64,000 nt of DNA from a virus. The stretch lies in IMG/VR virus record IMGVR_UViG_3300035661_000011, positions 1-64,000 of that record. The stretch is one strand, 5' to 3'. The position numbers and the translations under genes were made by a program. Positions 33,213 to 42,558 of the stretch are shown here, in pieces (position 1 is the stretch's first letter; the number at the start of each line of letters is the position of its first letter). The notes under the pieces are model-generated. The model was not told where the DNA came from and did no database searches. It saw only the letters and a list, made by a program, of their open reading frames with translations.

Positions 33213-35360
33213 ATGAGTAAAGTTCTTGTAGAAGAAGATGTAGAAAGCGCAGAGGTGGAAACCCTAATCCGTGAATTCTTTGAGGTTAAAAATTCATTAG
33301 TTGGATTAATCTCTTTAATTAACCCATTTGCAATATACAATAGTAGCCCACGTTTAGCTATGTTGCATAATCATATTCGACAGGCTCCACCTGTTTTAAA
33401 ACCAGACATACCATTGATATTAAATGGTAATGAAACCCAACTAGTAGCGTACGATATACGTATGCCTGAGGACGGAGTTATCGTATCGATACATAGGAAG
33501 TATCGTAAGACTTTTGATTCATCTAGTGTTAAAAACAACCCACTGATAACAGTTGTGTATCAAAACTTTCATACGAATGAATACGATTGTGTACATATAC
33601 ACGAGTTTAATACAAATCACAAAACCTATGGTGCTAGATACATACTGCAACCTATTGTCGCAACATTGCATGAGGGTATGAGTATAAAGAAAGGTACTCT
33701 CTTTGCAAGAAGTCCATCGAAGTTAGAGGGGGATATTTACTCAACTAGTGTAACGTGTAATGTATTAGCGGTTGGTAGCCCAGATACAATTGAAGATGGT
33801 TTTTGTGCATCTGATAGTTTCTGTGAGAGAGCTGGGTTGTTAGAGTTAAAATCTATTACTCGGTCGTGGGGTAAGTTTAAATATTTGTTAAATACACATT
33901 CTAAAGACCCAAAGGTATTTAAGGGGCTATTGGACATCGGTGACACAGTTGGAACAGATGGTATCCTAATGGCGTTTCGAACCAAGAACGCGTTATTTGA
34001 TGCCTTAGATGTCACGAATGAAGCGTTGATGGAAATAGATCACGACCACGACACAAAAGTGCACTGCGAACCAGGGTTTATTGTTTACGATATTACTATT
34101 GAAAGTGGTAATGGCGAAACAACAAGTAAACCAACAACACCTAAAAACATAGCCGAACAGTCTGAAAAGTACATTGGCGGCCTGAGTGCATATTACACTA
34201 GCCTATTAGAGTCCCATGATAAATTATCTAAAGACCCCCAAGGTCGTATTATCAAGAACGTAGTATTCTCCCCAAGGTTAACACAGTTATTAACTCGTGC
34301 AATTGCAGACAAACCAAACGCCCCAGCTAATAAAGTTGCCGCAGGTGGTAGAGTCCGTAGAGCTAGAAAGAAAGAAAAACTTGATGAGTATACAGTTACC
34401 ATTAAACTGTATAAACCAAAACCATTAGGCATGGGTGCAAAGTTAACAGACCTTTCAGGTGGAAAAGGTGTTATATGTAACATACGCCCCCGTAGTGAAA
34501 TGCCTAGGGATGAAGCTGGAAACATAGCTGATTTACTGTATTATTACAGAGCTGGTGTTGCTAGATTAAATAGTGGTGGTTTAGTTGAGGGTTATATAGG
34601 AGCTAGTATCCGCGATATATCTTTTGAAATAAAAGATATGTATAACGGGGTTCCAATAACAGGGGAATGGAATGGTAAACATCAGGTTGCTTGGGATAGA
34701 ATAGTTTCATTCTACGAACAATCTTCTCCAATGTCGTACGGGTGGTCACAGTCTCCAGAGTTAACAAACGTAGACCGAATGTATCACCTAAACACAATCA
34801 TCGAAACTACCGCTAGAATAATGTTTCCATTGGATAACCCTAAAAATGGAATTGGTATTATTGATGACATAGGTGGTGTAATAGAACCTACATTTGGAAC
34901 CATTTACTTTACTGATTTCTTAGGTAGAGAAGTGCCACTTAAAATGAAAGGGATGATACAAGTAAAACAGATTATAATCTTGGAGAAAACAAAGTTAGAC
35001 CCTATGGCTGTGAGTGGTGCTATACGGCAGATTCACGGTTTACCATCTGGTGCAAATAAAAACACTAGGGATTCTAGAGCATATAAAGTTCATGCACTTA
35101 GAAACCTTTCTGAAACTGAAGTCAGATTCTTAGCTGCTGTATGGGGTGGGGAGTTGGTAGCGCAATATATCGCGTTGACAAATGACCCCGAGGCACATAA
35201 GCGACTAGTTAAAGAAATATTAGAGTCGGAAAACCCTATGAAGCTAAGAGACGTTCCATCTGATATTGAAATGTCAAGGGCTGTAAAGTTAGTAAAAGAC
35301 GTTCTACTTAATTACGGAGTAGAAATTGTTTCTGGTAAATTACACAATGGAGATCGATAA
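33213..35360 (+). CDS. RNA polymerase beta subunit, C-terminal piece
   Basis: 715 aa. The conserved region KGVICNIRPRSEMPRDEAGN (about residues 414-433) followed by ARLNSGGLVEGYIG matches the beta C-terminal segment of cellular RNAPs (KGVI..I.P.EDMP..., then RMN.GQ..E), part of the active centre. The conserved lysine-rich VTIKLYKPKPLGMGAKLTD block before it corresponds to the K..R..Q.GDK..GRHG region. ATG behind ACTGAGGTAG. The TAATG junction with the beta' piece indicates coupling and equal dosage. The early-type promoter favours assignment to the non-virion polymerase that transcribes later genes in the nucleus; this is inference. Confidence 0.9.
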   Translation: MSKVLVEEDVESAEVETLIREFFEVKNSLVGLISLINPFAIYNSSPRLAMLHNHIRQAPPVLKPDIPLILNGNETQLVAYDIRMPEDGVIVSIHRKYRKTFDSSSVKNNPLITVVYQNFHTNEYDCVHIHEFNTNHKTYGARYILQPIVATLHEGMSIKKGTLFARSPSKLEGDIYSTSVTCNVLAVGSPDTIEDGFCASDSFCERAGLLELKSITRSWGKFKYLLNTHSKDPKVFKGLLDIGDTVGTDGILMAFRTKNALFDALDVTNEALMEIDHDHDTKVHCEPGFIVYDITIESGNGETTSKPTTPKNIAEQSEKYIGGLSAYYTSLLESHDKLSKDPQGRIIKNVVFSPRLTQLLTRAIADKPNAPANKVAAGGRVRRARKKEKLDEYTVTIKLYKPKPLGMGAKLTDLSGGKGVICNIRPRSEMPRDEAGNIADLLYYYRAGVARLNSGGLVEGYIGASIRDISFEIKDMYNGVPITGEWNGKHQVAWDRIVSFYEQSSPMSYGWSQSPELTNVDRMYHLNTIIETTARIMFPLDNPKNGIGIIDDIGGVIEPTFGTIYFTDFLGREVPLKMKGMIQVKQIIILEKTKLDPMAVSGAIRQIHGLPSGANKNTRDSRAYKVHALRNLSETEVRFLAAVWGGELVAQYIALTNDPEAHKRLVKEILESENPMKLRDVPSDIEMSRAVKLVKDVLLNYGVEIVSGKLHNGDR

Positions 35361-37387
35361 TGGAACATGAAGTGTTAGACGCTAGTACGTTAGTGTATAG
35401 GTTTTCACAAATAGACATTTGGAGTTTACCAAGTGATTGGTATAATGTCCAGTTTCAGGATAAGTTATGTTTGATGCACAAGAATCAACTAATCGGTTCA
35501 TGGTATTATTGGGAGTTGTTTAGACACTTCCCTGAAATACCAATTAAAAGTGAATCTGCTGTTACAGAGTTTTATACTGGGGGTACACATTTACGAACTC
35601 TAGGGTTTATACATTGGGATATATTCTTTACTTTATTGGAAACACACAGCGTTAGTGTTTGGGAAATCTCAGGTGTTGCCTGTGAGGTGTCAAACTCAAT
35701 ATTCAATGTGACATGCGTTGAGTTTGTCGAGTATATGCCACTTGGTTCGATTCACGATATAGTCGGTATATTAAAACACCCTCGTGTTGTGGAAGCTAAG
35801 AAGCAGTATAAGAAAGCAGCCACCGAATCAAGATACGATGAACACATTACATCTAAAGCAATGGTAGCGTTGGATAACGTATTACGTGATGTTTTATATC
35901 GTAGTCCGGAGTTGTTGCCTGATAATGCAATTAAACGGTTAGCTACATTAGGTTTATGTAATGAAAACCAACTTTTACAGTTAGTTGGTATGCGTGGGTA
36001 TGTTAAAGACGTAGACGATGGAGTATTTCCATTTCCTGTTGAGACAGCTTATGCTGAGGGGTTTCGGGACTTATATGAAATTGCTTGTGAAAGTAGAGAT
36101 GCAGCTAATGCAAAACGTATGCAAGAAGCACCTTTACAACTATCTGAGTATTTCAATAGAAAAAATCAGCTGAACGCCTGTGTGGTTACAGAAGTAACTG
36201 ATAGAGTCCAATACGCACCACTAACGGCAGGTGGATGTACTGGGTTCATAACAGTTCCAAGTTTAATAACAGAAACAGATGTATCTTCTGTTATTGGAAA
36301 ATTTCATATGGTTGACGATAAACCAGAATTACTTTGGTATGACAATGTGCAACAATATGTAGGGAAGATAGTACAGTTCCGATCTATGACTGGTTGTGGC
36401 TCAGTAAATCCACAACACGTTTGTCACATTTGTTTAGGGTGGAGTTCTTTAATCCAACCACCGGGTGTAAATGTTGGGTACAAGATTGCCTCAGAGTCTG
36501 GTAAGATTATGACTAGTCGTATTCTTGGAACTAAACACTCCACAAAGTCTTCAACTAGTACGAAGATGGTATTGGATAAAGTGTCTGATAGATGGTTACA
36601 GGTTAAACACAATGTCCCCGGTGTAATATTTATGAGACCAGAACACACCAAAACCGTTGTACAACTACGCATACCATTAAAATATGCAAAGTTACTTAAT
36701 CAAATACAACATATCAATGTGTTAGAGTTATCCCCAACTACCATTACAAAAATCCCACAAATGCAAATTGCGATAGTGGATAGTGATGGAAATGTATTGG
36801 GTAACTACGACACTTTAAAGTTACAGATTGGTGGTGTTGGTGTGTCACTTACAACTGACGTTTTACATTACATTAAAGAACATGGGTATCGCATTAATAA
36901 ATCTTTTATTGAGATAGACCTAGATAAATGGAAAATAAAAAGTCCTTTGTTTATCACTCCTAATAAGGGTAAAAATGTGATGACTTTGTTTAACGATATT
37001 AAAGCTTATTTGGAGGGTAGTAGTACGGCTAAAGATAAGGCTAGAGTTTCTAATTGTAGAACTAGAGCTGAAGCTATAAATGAATTAGTTGAGATTATGA
37101 AAGATGGTATGGGTGGTGATGGTGAATTTAATCTAGTGCACATTGAGGTGTTAATTAAAGGGCTGATGGTGATAGACAATGACAACCCTAAAGATTTTAG
37201 TATGCCAATGCCACACGATAACATACGTTTTGATAGTACACTTAATGTGATTTCAGGACGCTCACTCGGAGGTATGTTAGCTATGCAGAAGCAGTTTGAA
37301 CATATTCATAACTTACAATTCCTTAAACCTAACCAAACAATACACCATATGATGAGTCCTCTCATCGGAGGTATACGCAACCATTAA
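35360..37387 (+). CDS. RNA polymerase beta' subunit, C-terminal piece (copy 1)
   Basis: 675 aa, translationally coupled to the beta piece. RSMTGCGSVNPQHVCHICLGW (about residues 337-357) is the cysteine-rich zinc site found in beta' just before the trigger loop, and VGYKIASESGKIMTSRILGTKH corresponds to the trigger-loop segment (VG..AAQSIGEPGTQLT...FH in cellular enzymes). Aromatic N-terminal region unassigned. The other beta' C-piece at 46772 has the same layout, so this genome carries two polymerases. Terminator follows at 37398. Confidence 0.9.
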   Translation: MEHEVLDASTLVYRFSQIDIWSLPSDWYNVQFQDKLCLMHKNQLIGSWYYWELFRHFPEIPIKSESAVTEFYTGGTHLRTLGFIHWDIFFTLLETHSVSVWEISGVACEVSNSIFNVTCVEFVEYMPLGSIHDIVGILKHPRVVEAKKQYKKAATESRYDEHITSKAMVALDNVLRDVLYRSPELLPDNAIKRLATLGLCNENQLLQLVGMRGYVKDVDDGVFPFPVETAYAEGFRDLYEIACESRDAANAKRMQEAPLQLSEYFNRKNQLNACVVTEVTDRVQYAPLTAGGCTGFITVPSLITETDVSSVIGKFHMVDDKPELLWYDNVQQYVGKIVQFRSMTGCGSVNPQHVCHICLGWSSLIQPPGVNVGYKIASESGKIMTSRILGTKHSTKSSTSTKMVLDKVSDRWLQVKHNVPGVIFMRPEHTKTVVQLRIPLKYAKLLNQIQHINVLELSPTTITKIPQMQIAIVDSDGNVLGNYDTLKLQIGGVGVSLTTDVLHYIKEHGYRINKSFIEIDLDKWKIKSPLFITPNKGKNVMTLFNDIKAYLEGSSTAKDKARVSNCRTRAEAINELVEIMKDGMGGDGEFNLVHIEVLIKGLMVIDNDNPKDFSMPMPHDNIRFDSTLNVISGRSLGGMLAMQKQFEHIHNLQFLKPNQTIHHMMSPLIGGIRNH

Positions 37388-37397
37388 AAGGCGACAA

Positions 37398-37427
37398 CAG
37401 ATGACCTGTAACGTTACAGGTCATCTG
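37398..37427 (+). terminator. Inverted-repeat terminator
   Basis: Perfect 30-base palindrome between the RNAP operon and the helicase gene; no T-run, so read-through into the helicase is likely. Confidence 0.55.
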
Positions 37428-37445
37428 TGTTATAAGGTGAAACAC

Positions 37446-40031
37446 ATGCGTTTTAAATTAATAATGCGGAACCACGGGTTTACCGTAACGGCATTTAGTA
37501 ACATTGACATAGCGACACTAGAGGATTTTAATATGAAATACACATCAACAAAAACAGCGTACAATCCACACTCAAAACAAACGTATGTAGTCCCTGACAA
37601 ATGTTACGTCATAGAGATGTTTACACCTGGTACATTTGGGTATCATAGTAATTTATATGACCAATTGATGTCATATTTAATAAAAGGGACTGTTACTTTA
37701 GACGACTTTGAGATAGAGCAAAATGTTAGCTACATACCAGCGAAATCCAGATTGGACTTTAAAGTAGACGAGTTTCCTTTGCGTGGACAACAACCGTTAG
37801 TGGTTAATCACATATGTAGCAGTGATGGGATTCTTTTGAGGACCGCTGTAATACCGGCTCAGACAGGTATGGGCAAGTGTCAACCGTTATATAGTTTAAT
37901 AAAAACCCCCACTGGTTGGGAAATGATGGGAGATATACAAATTGGAGATAGTGTAACAGCAAAAGATGGAACTGTAACGGAAGTAACAGGTGTGTACCCA
38001 CAAGGTATAAAAGATGTTTATGAGATAACATTTGCCGATGGTAGAAGCACTAAATGTGGGGCTGAGCATTTGTGGAAAGTGTTTTATATAGACACAACAG
38101 TTGCTCGCAGATGGCAAGTCGTTAACACACTTGAAGTAATTAGGTTAATATCTATGCCTAACCCAAGGGTGTATATAGACTTAATCGATTCAGAGGATTG
38201 CGTAGATATACATTTACCTATGGAACCTTATATACTTGGGTGTTTTTTATGCGATGGACACAGTGGTAAAAACTATTCGAATATAACTACACCGGATGAG
38301 TTTATAGTTGAAGAGATATCACGACTGTTACCGCCAGAACTTAAGTTAGTTCGAGATAACCAAACTGACAGGTACCCATCATATAAGTTTAGCTCAGCTA
38401 AAGCAAACGATACCTCGAATGACTTTAATAAAGCATTAAAAACATTTGGTTTATATAGACATCTAAGTTTTATGAAGTTTATACCAAAGGTTTATTTACG
38501 TGCATCCAGAGAACAACGTTTAGCTATACTACAAGGGCTATTAGATACTGATGGAACTGTAACTTCACATGGTACTGTGTCATATAGCACAACTAGTGAA
38601 CAGTTAGCAAAAGATGTACAGTATTTAGTTAGATCCTTAGGTGGCATAGCGTCCATAAAAAGTCGTTATACAAACTACACATATTTAAACGTTATAAAAC
38701 AAGGGAGAAACAGTTACAATGTAAATATCAGACATAAAGAACAAAGTATGTTATTTAGGTTACCAAGAAAAAAAATACTAATGAATGATAATAATCAATA
38801 TGCTAAAACATTAAAGTTAAGGGTTAAGTGTGTAAAGTTTGTTGGTAGAGAAGAAACTCAGTGCATTTCAATAAGTCATCCAGACCACCTATATGTAACT
38901 GATGATTTTATAGTTACACATAACACAGCAAGTTCACTATATTCGGTGTATTTACTTAAAGTTAGAGTGTCGTTAAGTATGTCTAAGGGGTATATGCAAT
39001 CTTGGATTGATGACTTAGCTAAGTTTTTTCATAATGACACTAGTCAGTATTTAGTGGTTGATAGTGGTACTAAGTTTCGCAAAATAATTGAAGACGCAAA
39101 AAATGACAAATTACAAAATCTCAATATAATTATTTTTTCCTTAGATATTCTACGTGCCTATTTTAAAGAGTTTGAATTGACAGGTGAAAGTAGTTATGGG
39201 TGTTTACCGGAAAACCTATACCAGCTATTGGGCGTAGGTATACGAATTTCAGACGAAGCCCATGAGGATATACACTTCCAATTTAGACACGATATACACA
39301 CTCATGTAAACAAGTCTGTATATCTGTCAGCCACAATTGAATCATTAGACCCTTTTACAAACTTATTATATTCGATACTGTACCCTAAAAACTCTAGGTT
39401 ACTCGGGTTGATATGGGAAAAATACATTATCGGTGTATCGCTTGGGTATTCTTTACGTGAACCAAGAAGAGCTCAGTACACCGGAGCAAAGGGGTATTCT
39501 CACACTAGGTTTGAGAAGTGGATAATGAGTAATCGAACTGTAAGAGAAAATTATTTTAGAATGATTCTTTTCTTTATGGAAAGAGGTTTTGTTAGAAATT
39601 ATAACGTGGGCCACAAGTTGCTAGTTTATATGGCGACTATAAAAATGTGTGATAAGTTTACTGAATATGTTAGGAAGAATATTACAAATAAAACTTTGCG
39701 TATATCATCCTTTACAGGAACTGATGAAGCATTAGTTTTAACAGAAAACGATATACTGATTTCCACACCTATAAAAAGTGGTACTGGTAGAAATATATTG
39801 GGGTTGGTAGCAGTCGTATCAACCGTGGCTATTCAGTCAATACAAACCGTCACACAGATGTCTGGAAGAATTAGACAAATCGATAAGTTGTTTCCTGGTG
39901 TTGAACCAACATTTTACGATTTAGTGTGTACATCTATCCCAAAACACATGTCGTATTACCAGACAAAACAAGAACTATTTAAACGACAATTCTTACGACA
40001 GTCCACACATAACACCAATTTTGAAATATAA
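37446..40031 (+). CDS. SF2 DEAH helicase (UvsW-like) interrupted by an intein
   Basis: Precursor of 861 aa; 512 aa remain after protein splicing. Start ATG 37446 has an AAGGTGAAACAC leader; an upstream in-frame ATG at 37401 lies in the terminator stem and is rejected. Walker A PAQTGMGK|T is split by the intein (C145-N493). After it come the Walker B DEAH box ISDEAHE (D603-H606 of the precursor), motif III LSATIES, and motif VI QMSGRIRQ, all superfamily 2 helicase signatures. UvsW-type enzymes unwind branched DNA in replication and recombination. The ATPase can work only after splicing, so the intein is a natural block on activity. Confidence 0.9.
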   Translation: MRFKLIMRNHGFTVTAFSNIDIATLEDFNMKYTSTKTAYNPHSKQTYVVPDKCYVIEMFTPGTFGYHSNLYDQLMSYLIKGTVTLDDFEIEQNVSYIPAKSRLDFKVDEFPLRGQQPLVVNHICSSDGILLRTAVIPAQTGMGKCQPLYSLIKTPTGWEMMGDIQIGDSVTAKDGTVTEVTGVYPQGIKDVYEITFADGRSTKCGAEHLWKVFYIDTTVARRWQVVNTLEVIRLISMPNPRVYIDLIDSEDCVDIHLPMEPYILGCFLCDGHSGKNYSNITTPDEFIVEEISRLLPPELKLVRDNQTDRYPSYKFSSAKANDTSNDFNKALKTFGLYRHLSFMKFIPKVYLRASREQRLAILQGLLDTDGTVTSHGTVSYSTTSEQLAKDVQYLVRSLGGIASIKSRYTNYTYLNVIKQGRNSYNVNIRHKEQSMLFRLPRKKILMNDNNQYAKTLKLRVKCVKFVGREETQCISISHPDHLYVTDDFIVTHNTASSLYSVYLLKVRVSLSMSKGYMQSWIDDLAKFFHNDTSQYLVVDSGTKFRKIIEDAKNDKLQNLNIIIFSLDILRAYFKEFELTGESSYGCLPENLYQLLGVGIRISDEAHEDIHFQFRHDIHTHVNKSVYLSATIESLDPFTNLLYSILYPKNSRLLGLIWEKYIIGVSLGYSLREPRRAQYTGAKGYSHTRFEKWIMSNRTVRENYFRMILFFMERGFVRNYNVGHKLLVYMATIKMCDKFTEYVRKNITNKTLRISSFTGTDEALVLTENDILISTPIKSGTGRNILGLVAVVSTVAIQSIQTVTQMSGRIRQIDKLFPGVEPTFYDLVCTSIPKHMSYYQTKQELFKRQFLRQSTHNTNFEI
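37878..38924 (+). mobile_element. Intein with LAGLIDADG homing endonuclease in the helicase Walker A motif
   Basis: 349-residue in-frame insert between GK and T of the P-loop. Block A begins with the nucleophile Cys (CQPLYSLIKTPTGWEMMGDI), block B-like DVYEITFADGRSTKCGAEH follows, and block G ends VTDDFIVTHN with the next residue Thr as second nucleophile. Two dodecapeptides lie between, YILGCFLCDGH (about precursor 262-272) and ILQGLLDTDGT (about 360-370), a complete LAGLIDADG endonuclease pair. All required residues are present, so it looks active in splicing and homing. The insertion point, the most conserved site of the helicase, is typical of inteins. Confidence 0.95.
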
Positions 40032-40041
40032 CGGTATAGCA

Positions 40042-40069
40042 GAGTGCATTTCCAGTTGGAAATGCACTC
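40042..40069 (+). terminator. Inverted-repeat terminator after the helicase
   Basis: 12-bp perfect arms with a 4-base loop, ending 5 bases before the next promoter element. Confidence 0.7.
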
Positions 40070-40074
40070 ATGCA

Positions 40075-40084
40075 TATATTATCT
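40075..40084 (+). promoter_or_regulatory. Early-type promoter element TATATTATCT before the small-gene cluster
   Basis: Exact consensus only 16 bases before the ATG at 40101; the ribosome binding site CTGGAGG follows at once, so the leader must be extremely short. Confidence 0.65.
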
Positions 40085-40100
40085 CTCTGGAGGAACTACA

Positions 40101-40499
40101 ATGAATGACGAAATACTTGAAATTATATTACCGTTCACGATTCATACGACTAACAAATATCAAACGCGTGAAGTACTAGAGGAGTTGTTTCCTGGAGTAC
40201 TAATTAAAATATACACAGGTAATGCTTCTGAAATAACAAACTGTATACTTGGTAGAACTGTGCGTGTGGTGGATAGTAAAACATTTGAAGTTGATAGCGA
40301 AATGGATTCTCAACTTACAGGAGTTGTAAATTTTCTTGAATGTGAACTGTTACCCTATGGGTTAGATCCAAATGTAAGTAAAGTTTTAGAAACATATGTA
40401 CCGTTTAGAGCAAAGTTTTTAAATAGCACAGGGGTAGCAGTAAAATGCCAGAAACGACGAGACGAAAACACAAGACTGCTACCTTTACTACTGGGGTGA
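40101..40499 (+). CDS. Small cluster protein 1, unknown, 132 aa
   Basis: Start ATG 40101 behind TCTGGAGGAACTACA. First of seven tandem small genes (40101-42999). It opens with an acidic residue pair and a hydrophobic strand, EILEIILPFTI, a pattern (E/D-h-x-h-h-h-P) that recurs in five of the six products after it, suggesting divergent paralogs. No catalytic motif. Overlaps the next gene by 55 bases in another frame. Confidence 0.75.
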   Translation: MNDEILEIILPFTIHTTNKYQTREVLEELFPGVLIKIYTGNASEITNCILGRTVRVVDSKTFEVDSEMDSQLTGVVNFLECELLPYGLDPNVSKVLETYVPFRAKFLNSTGVAVKCQKRRDENTRLLPLLLG

Positions 40500-40867
40500 A
40501 TATAGATGTGGGTAGTTTAGAGGAGGTGTCTGTTATATCCGAGTTGACAGCTGAGTGTATAGAGGGGGCGCATAGAGATTTAATATTTTCGATATTCACA
40601 TCTATAATAAACCGTTTAAAATGTAAGAAACATATGACGTTGGATGAACTTAGTTATATGGCTCAGATAGCTACATTTGATTTCGGATACGATTATGTAA
40701 TACATTTAGACGACCTAAAGACTTTTGAGTTTATAGATACACATAGTCTACTTTTATATTACACTGCGGTTGTGGTTGTAGACTGCATACATTTGGATCA
40801 GGAGTTACTCGGGTATAGGTTATTTGGGAACAACGTTGAGTTTGTTTTTGGTATTCCTCCAAAGTGA
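40445..40867 (+). CDS. Small cluster protein 2, unknown, 140 aa
   Basis: Starts inside the previous gene. Basic N-terminus (PETTRRKHKTATF), then helical MTLDELSYMAQIATFDFGYDYVIHL. The 55-base overlap is unusually long for this genome; an internal start further down cannot be excluded. It is the member that least resembles the 'EhhhPh' opening. Function unknown. Confidence 0.65.
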   Translation: MPETTRRKHKTATFTTGVNIDVGSLEEVSVISELTAECIEGAHRDLIFSIFTSIINRLKCKKHMTLDELSYMAQIATFDFGYDYVIHLDDLKTFEFIDTHSLLLYYTAVVVVDCIHLDQELLGYRLFGNNVEFVFGIPPK

Positions 40868-40874
40868 GGTATTT

Positions 40875-41252
40875 GTGAATATAATAGAATCTAAGATAGT
40901 TCAACCAGAAATGTTTGAACTAGTTTTACCTATTCGTCTAAGTGATTTTTCAACCAGTCGATTAATTGTAGATATAGCTATTTTTAAAGCATTTGCAAAT
41001 AACATTACTTTAGATGAACTGTATCTGGATTTAATTTCATATAGTTTATATAAATGTAATCGGGCAGTGGACAGCGTAGAGTATACTCGTAACTGTACAC
41101 GTGCTAAGTTTCAGTATACTGTTTACAAAATGTATTTATTTGGTAGAGATGGTATAACTGACATTTGCAACAAAACACTCTGGTCTATTGATGAGTGTCC
41201 CGGTGGAATGCAATTAAATTTAATAAATGAGGTCTCTTATGGACGTAGATAA
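40875..41252 (+). CDS. Small cluster protein 3, unknown, 125 aa
   Basis: GTG 40875 behind GTGAGGTATTT is chosen over a longer frame from 40824 that lacks a ribosome binding site. Contains FELVLPIRLSDFSTSRLIVDIAIFKAF, the cluster's strand-plus-helix opening, and ITLDELYLDLISYSLY, similar to MTLDELSYM of protein 2. Function unknown. Confidence 0.7.
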   Translation: MNIIESKIVQPEMFELVLPIRLSDFSTSRLIVDIAIFKAFANNITLDELYLDLISYSLYKCNRAVDSVEYTRNCTRAKFQYTVYKMYLFGRDGITDICNKTLWSIDECPGGMQLNLINEVSYGRR

Positions 41253-41625
41253 AAACTGGACAGATGTAGATGGCATTATGGATTTCACATTACTATATCC
41301 AATTGCTATATACACCTTACCAGTAGACTACACATTGTTTACAAATAGTGAACTTACATCAACAGTTTTTATGTCAGTGTATTATAACCACACTTTAGAT
41401 ACCTTACTTGAAGAACTTAAACTAGTGTTTAACATTGATCTACATAAGTCTTCCGATAACAGGATTTACAGAAATATATGTTCGTTAGCCGAACGTTTAT
41501 TTAATGTATTCAGAACGTGTTTATGTAATGAACTCGCGTTCATGCGAGAATACGAAATGACTAAAATCGTGACATTAGAAAAATGTATGGGTGGTGTGAC
41601 AATTAGCTTTACAATAGAGTGGTAA
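41239..41625 (+). CDS. Small cluster protein 4, unknown, 128 aa
   Basis: ATG 41239 behind ATGAGGTCTCTT, overlapping the previous gene by 14 bases. Contains MDFTLLYPIAIYTLP and, 50 residues on, NHTLDTLLEELKLVF, the same order of strand and 'T-L-D-x-L' helix as proteins 2 and 3. Function unknown. Confidence 0.7.
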   Translation: MDVDKNWTDVDGIMDFTLLYPIAIYTLPVDYTLFTNSELTSTVFMSVYYNHTLDTLLEELKLVFNIDLHKSSDNRIYRNICSLAERLFNVFRTCLCNELAFMREYEMTKIVTLEKCMGGVTISFTIEW

Positions 41626-41628
41626 CAC

Positions 41629-42138
41629 ATGGGTACAATAAAGCAACAAATCTTAAACAAAAAGGAAGAACTCGGATTATTACACGATGGGTTTTTTTAC
41701 GATGACAAATTCGACTCTAGGTCTGTAATACGTAGTGAAATGAAACGAATGAATAAAAAATTAGATACGTTATTCAACTTGTCATGTGGAGTTGTTTTAA
41801 CTGTACCAAACAACATAGGTTCGTTCATTAGAGAAGACGTTAACCAAGAAGTATTTCGTGTCTTGTTTTATAACGACGATGTGGATAGTTTAGAGGTTAT
41901 AATAAATGATAGTTACTTTGTTGGATATAGTGCAGACGATTTATTAAACTGCAATGCTGTAAATGAATTACAGACTTATGCGAGAAATATGTATAGTGCG
42001 TTGATGTTTTATCTAGACTCACATTTATCGTATTTACGTGAAAACAATTATGATACAATCGTTTACATTGGAAAAGTATACGGTGGTACAAGAATGTGGT
42101 TTACCACAATTGAAGAGTATGAGAGGTGTTGTAAATGA
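41629..42138 (+). CDS. Small cluster protein 5, unknown, 169 aa
   Basis: Starts 4 bases after the previous stop. An extra N-terminal helical region (about 1-45, KKEELGLLHDG...MKRMNKKLDTLF) precedes the cluster opening CGVVLTVPNNIGSFI and a later acidic helix. ATGA overlap with the next. Function unknown. Confidence 0.7.
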   Translation: MGTIKQQILNKKEELGLLHDGFFYDDKFDSRSVIRSEMKRMNKKLDTLFNLSCGVVLTVPNNIGSFIREDVNQEVFRVLFYNDDVDSLEVIINDSYFVGYSADDLLNCNAVNELQTYARNMYSALMFYLDSHLSYLRENNYDTIVYIGKVYGGTRMWFTTIEEYERCCK

Positions 42139-42554
42139 ATAGAGATATTGAGGTGGTTATACCATTAACGAGATATAATGAGTGTAAAGATTTAGTAGGG
42201 TTGTTAGAGTGGTTGGTGATAGAGTATATTCAGGCTGGATTACACACAACTAAATTTAACGAATTTAGCGACATGGATGTATTTCATTTCCACTTATATA
42301 CTTACGATGAGATTCACGATTTAATTATACAGTTTAGGGAGGAGGATACAGCTGATGAAGTATTAGCTGACGCCGCACAGGTGTCTGAGGCTATGGAAGT
42401 CCTTATGTTAATAGTGGGTGATTTAGATTCGTTTTTATCGACTAAGGTGGCTTCTACATTAGCAGAACGTGTACAACACGGTATGATAACACTGAGTTCT
42501 GTAAGCTCCGTTTACAATAACAGTGTAGTTCTACATTTCGAAAGTTTGGTGTAG
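42135..42554 (+). CDS. Small cluster protein 6, unknown, 139 aa
   Basis: Opens RDIEVVIPLTRYNECKDLVGL, then LEWLVIEYIQAG, the clearest example of the cluster pattern and closest to protein 7 (TDIEVIVDLPRI...MVLIEYISSI). Acidic, soluble. Coupled by ATGA to the gene before. Function unknown. Confidence 0.75.
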   Translation: MNRDIEVVIPLTRYNECKDLVGLLEWLVIEYIQAGLHTTKFNEFSDMDVFHFHLYTYDEIHDLIIQFREEDTADEVLADAAQVSEAMEVLMLIVGDLDSFLSTKVASTLAERVQHGMITLSSVSSVYNNSVVLHFESLV

Positions 42555-42558
42555 TGTT

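Noticed and set aside
37401-37445. Upstream ATG as start of the helicase
   Set aside because: It lies in the perfect 30-base terminator stem and has no ribosome binding site; ATG 37446 is better placed.
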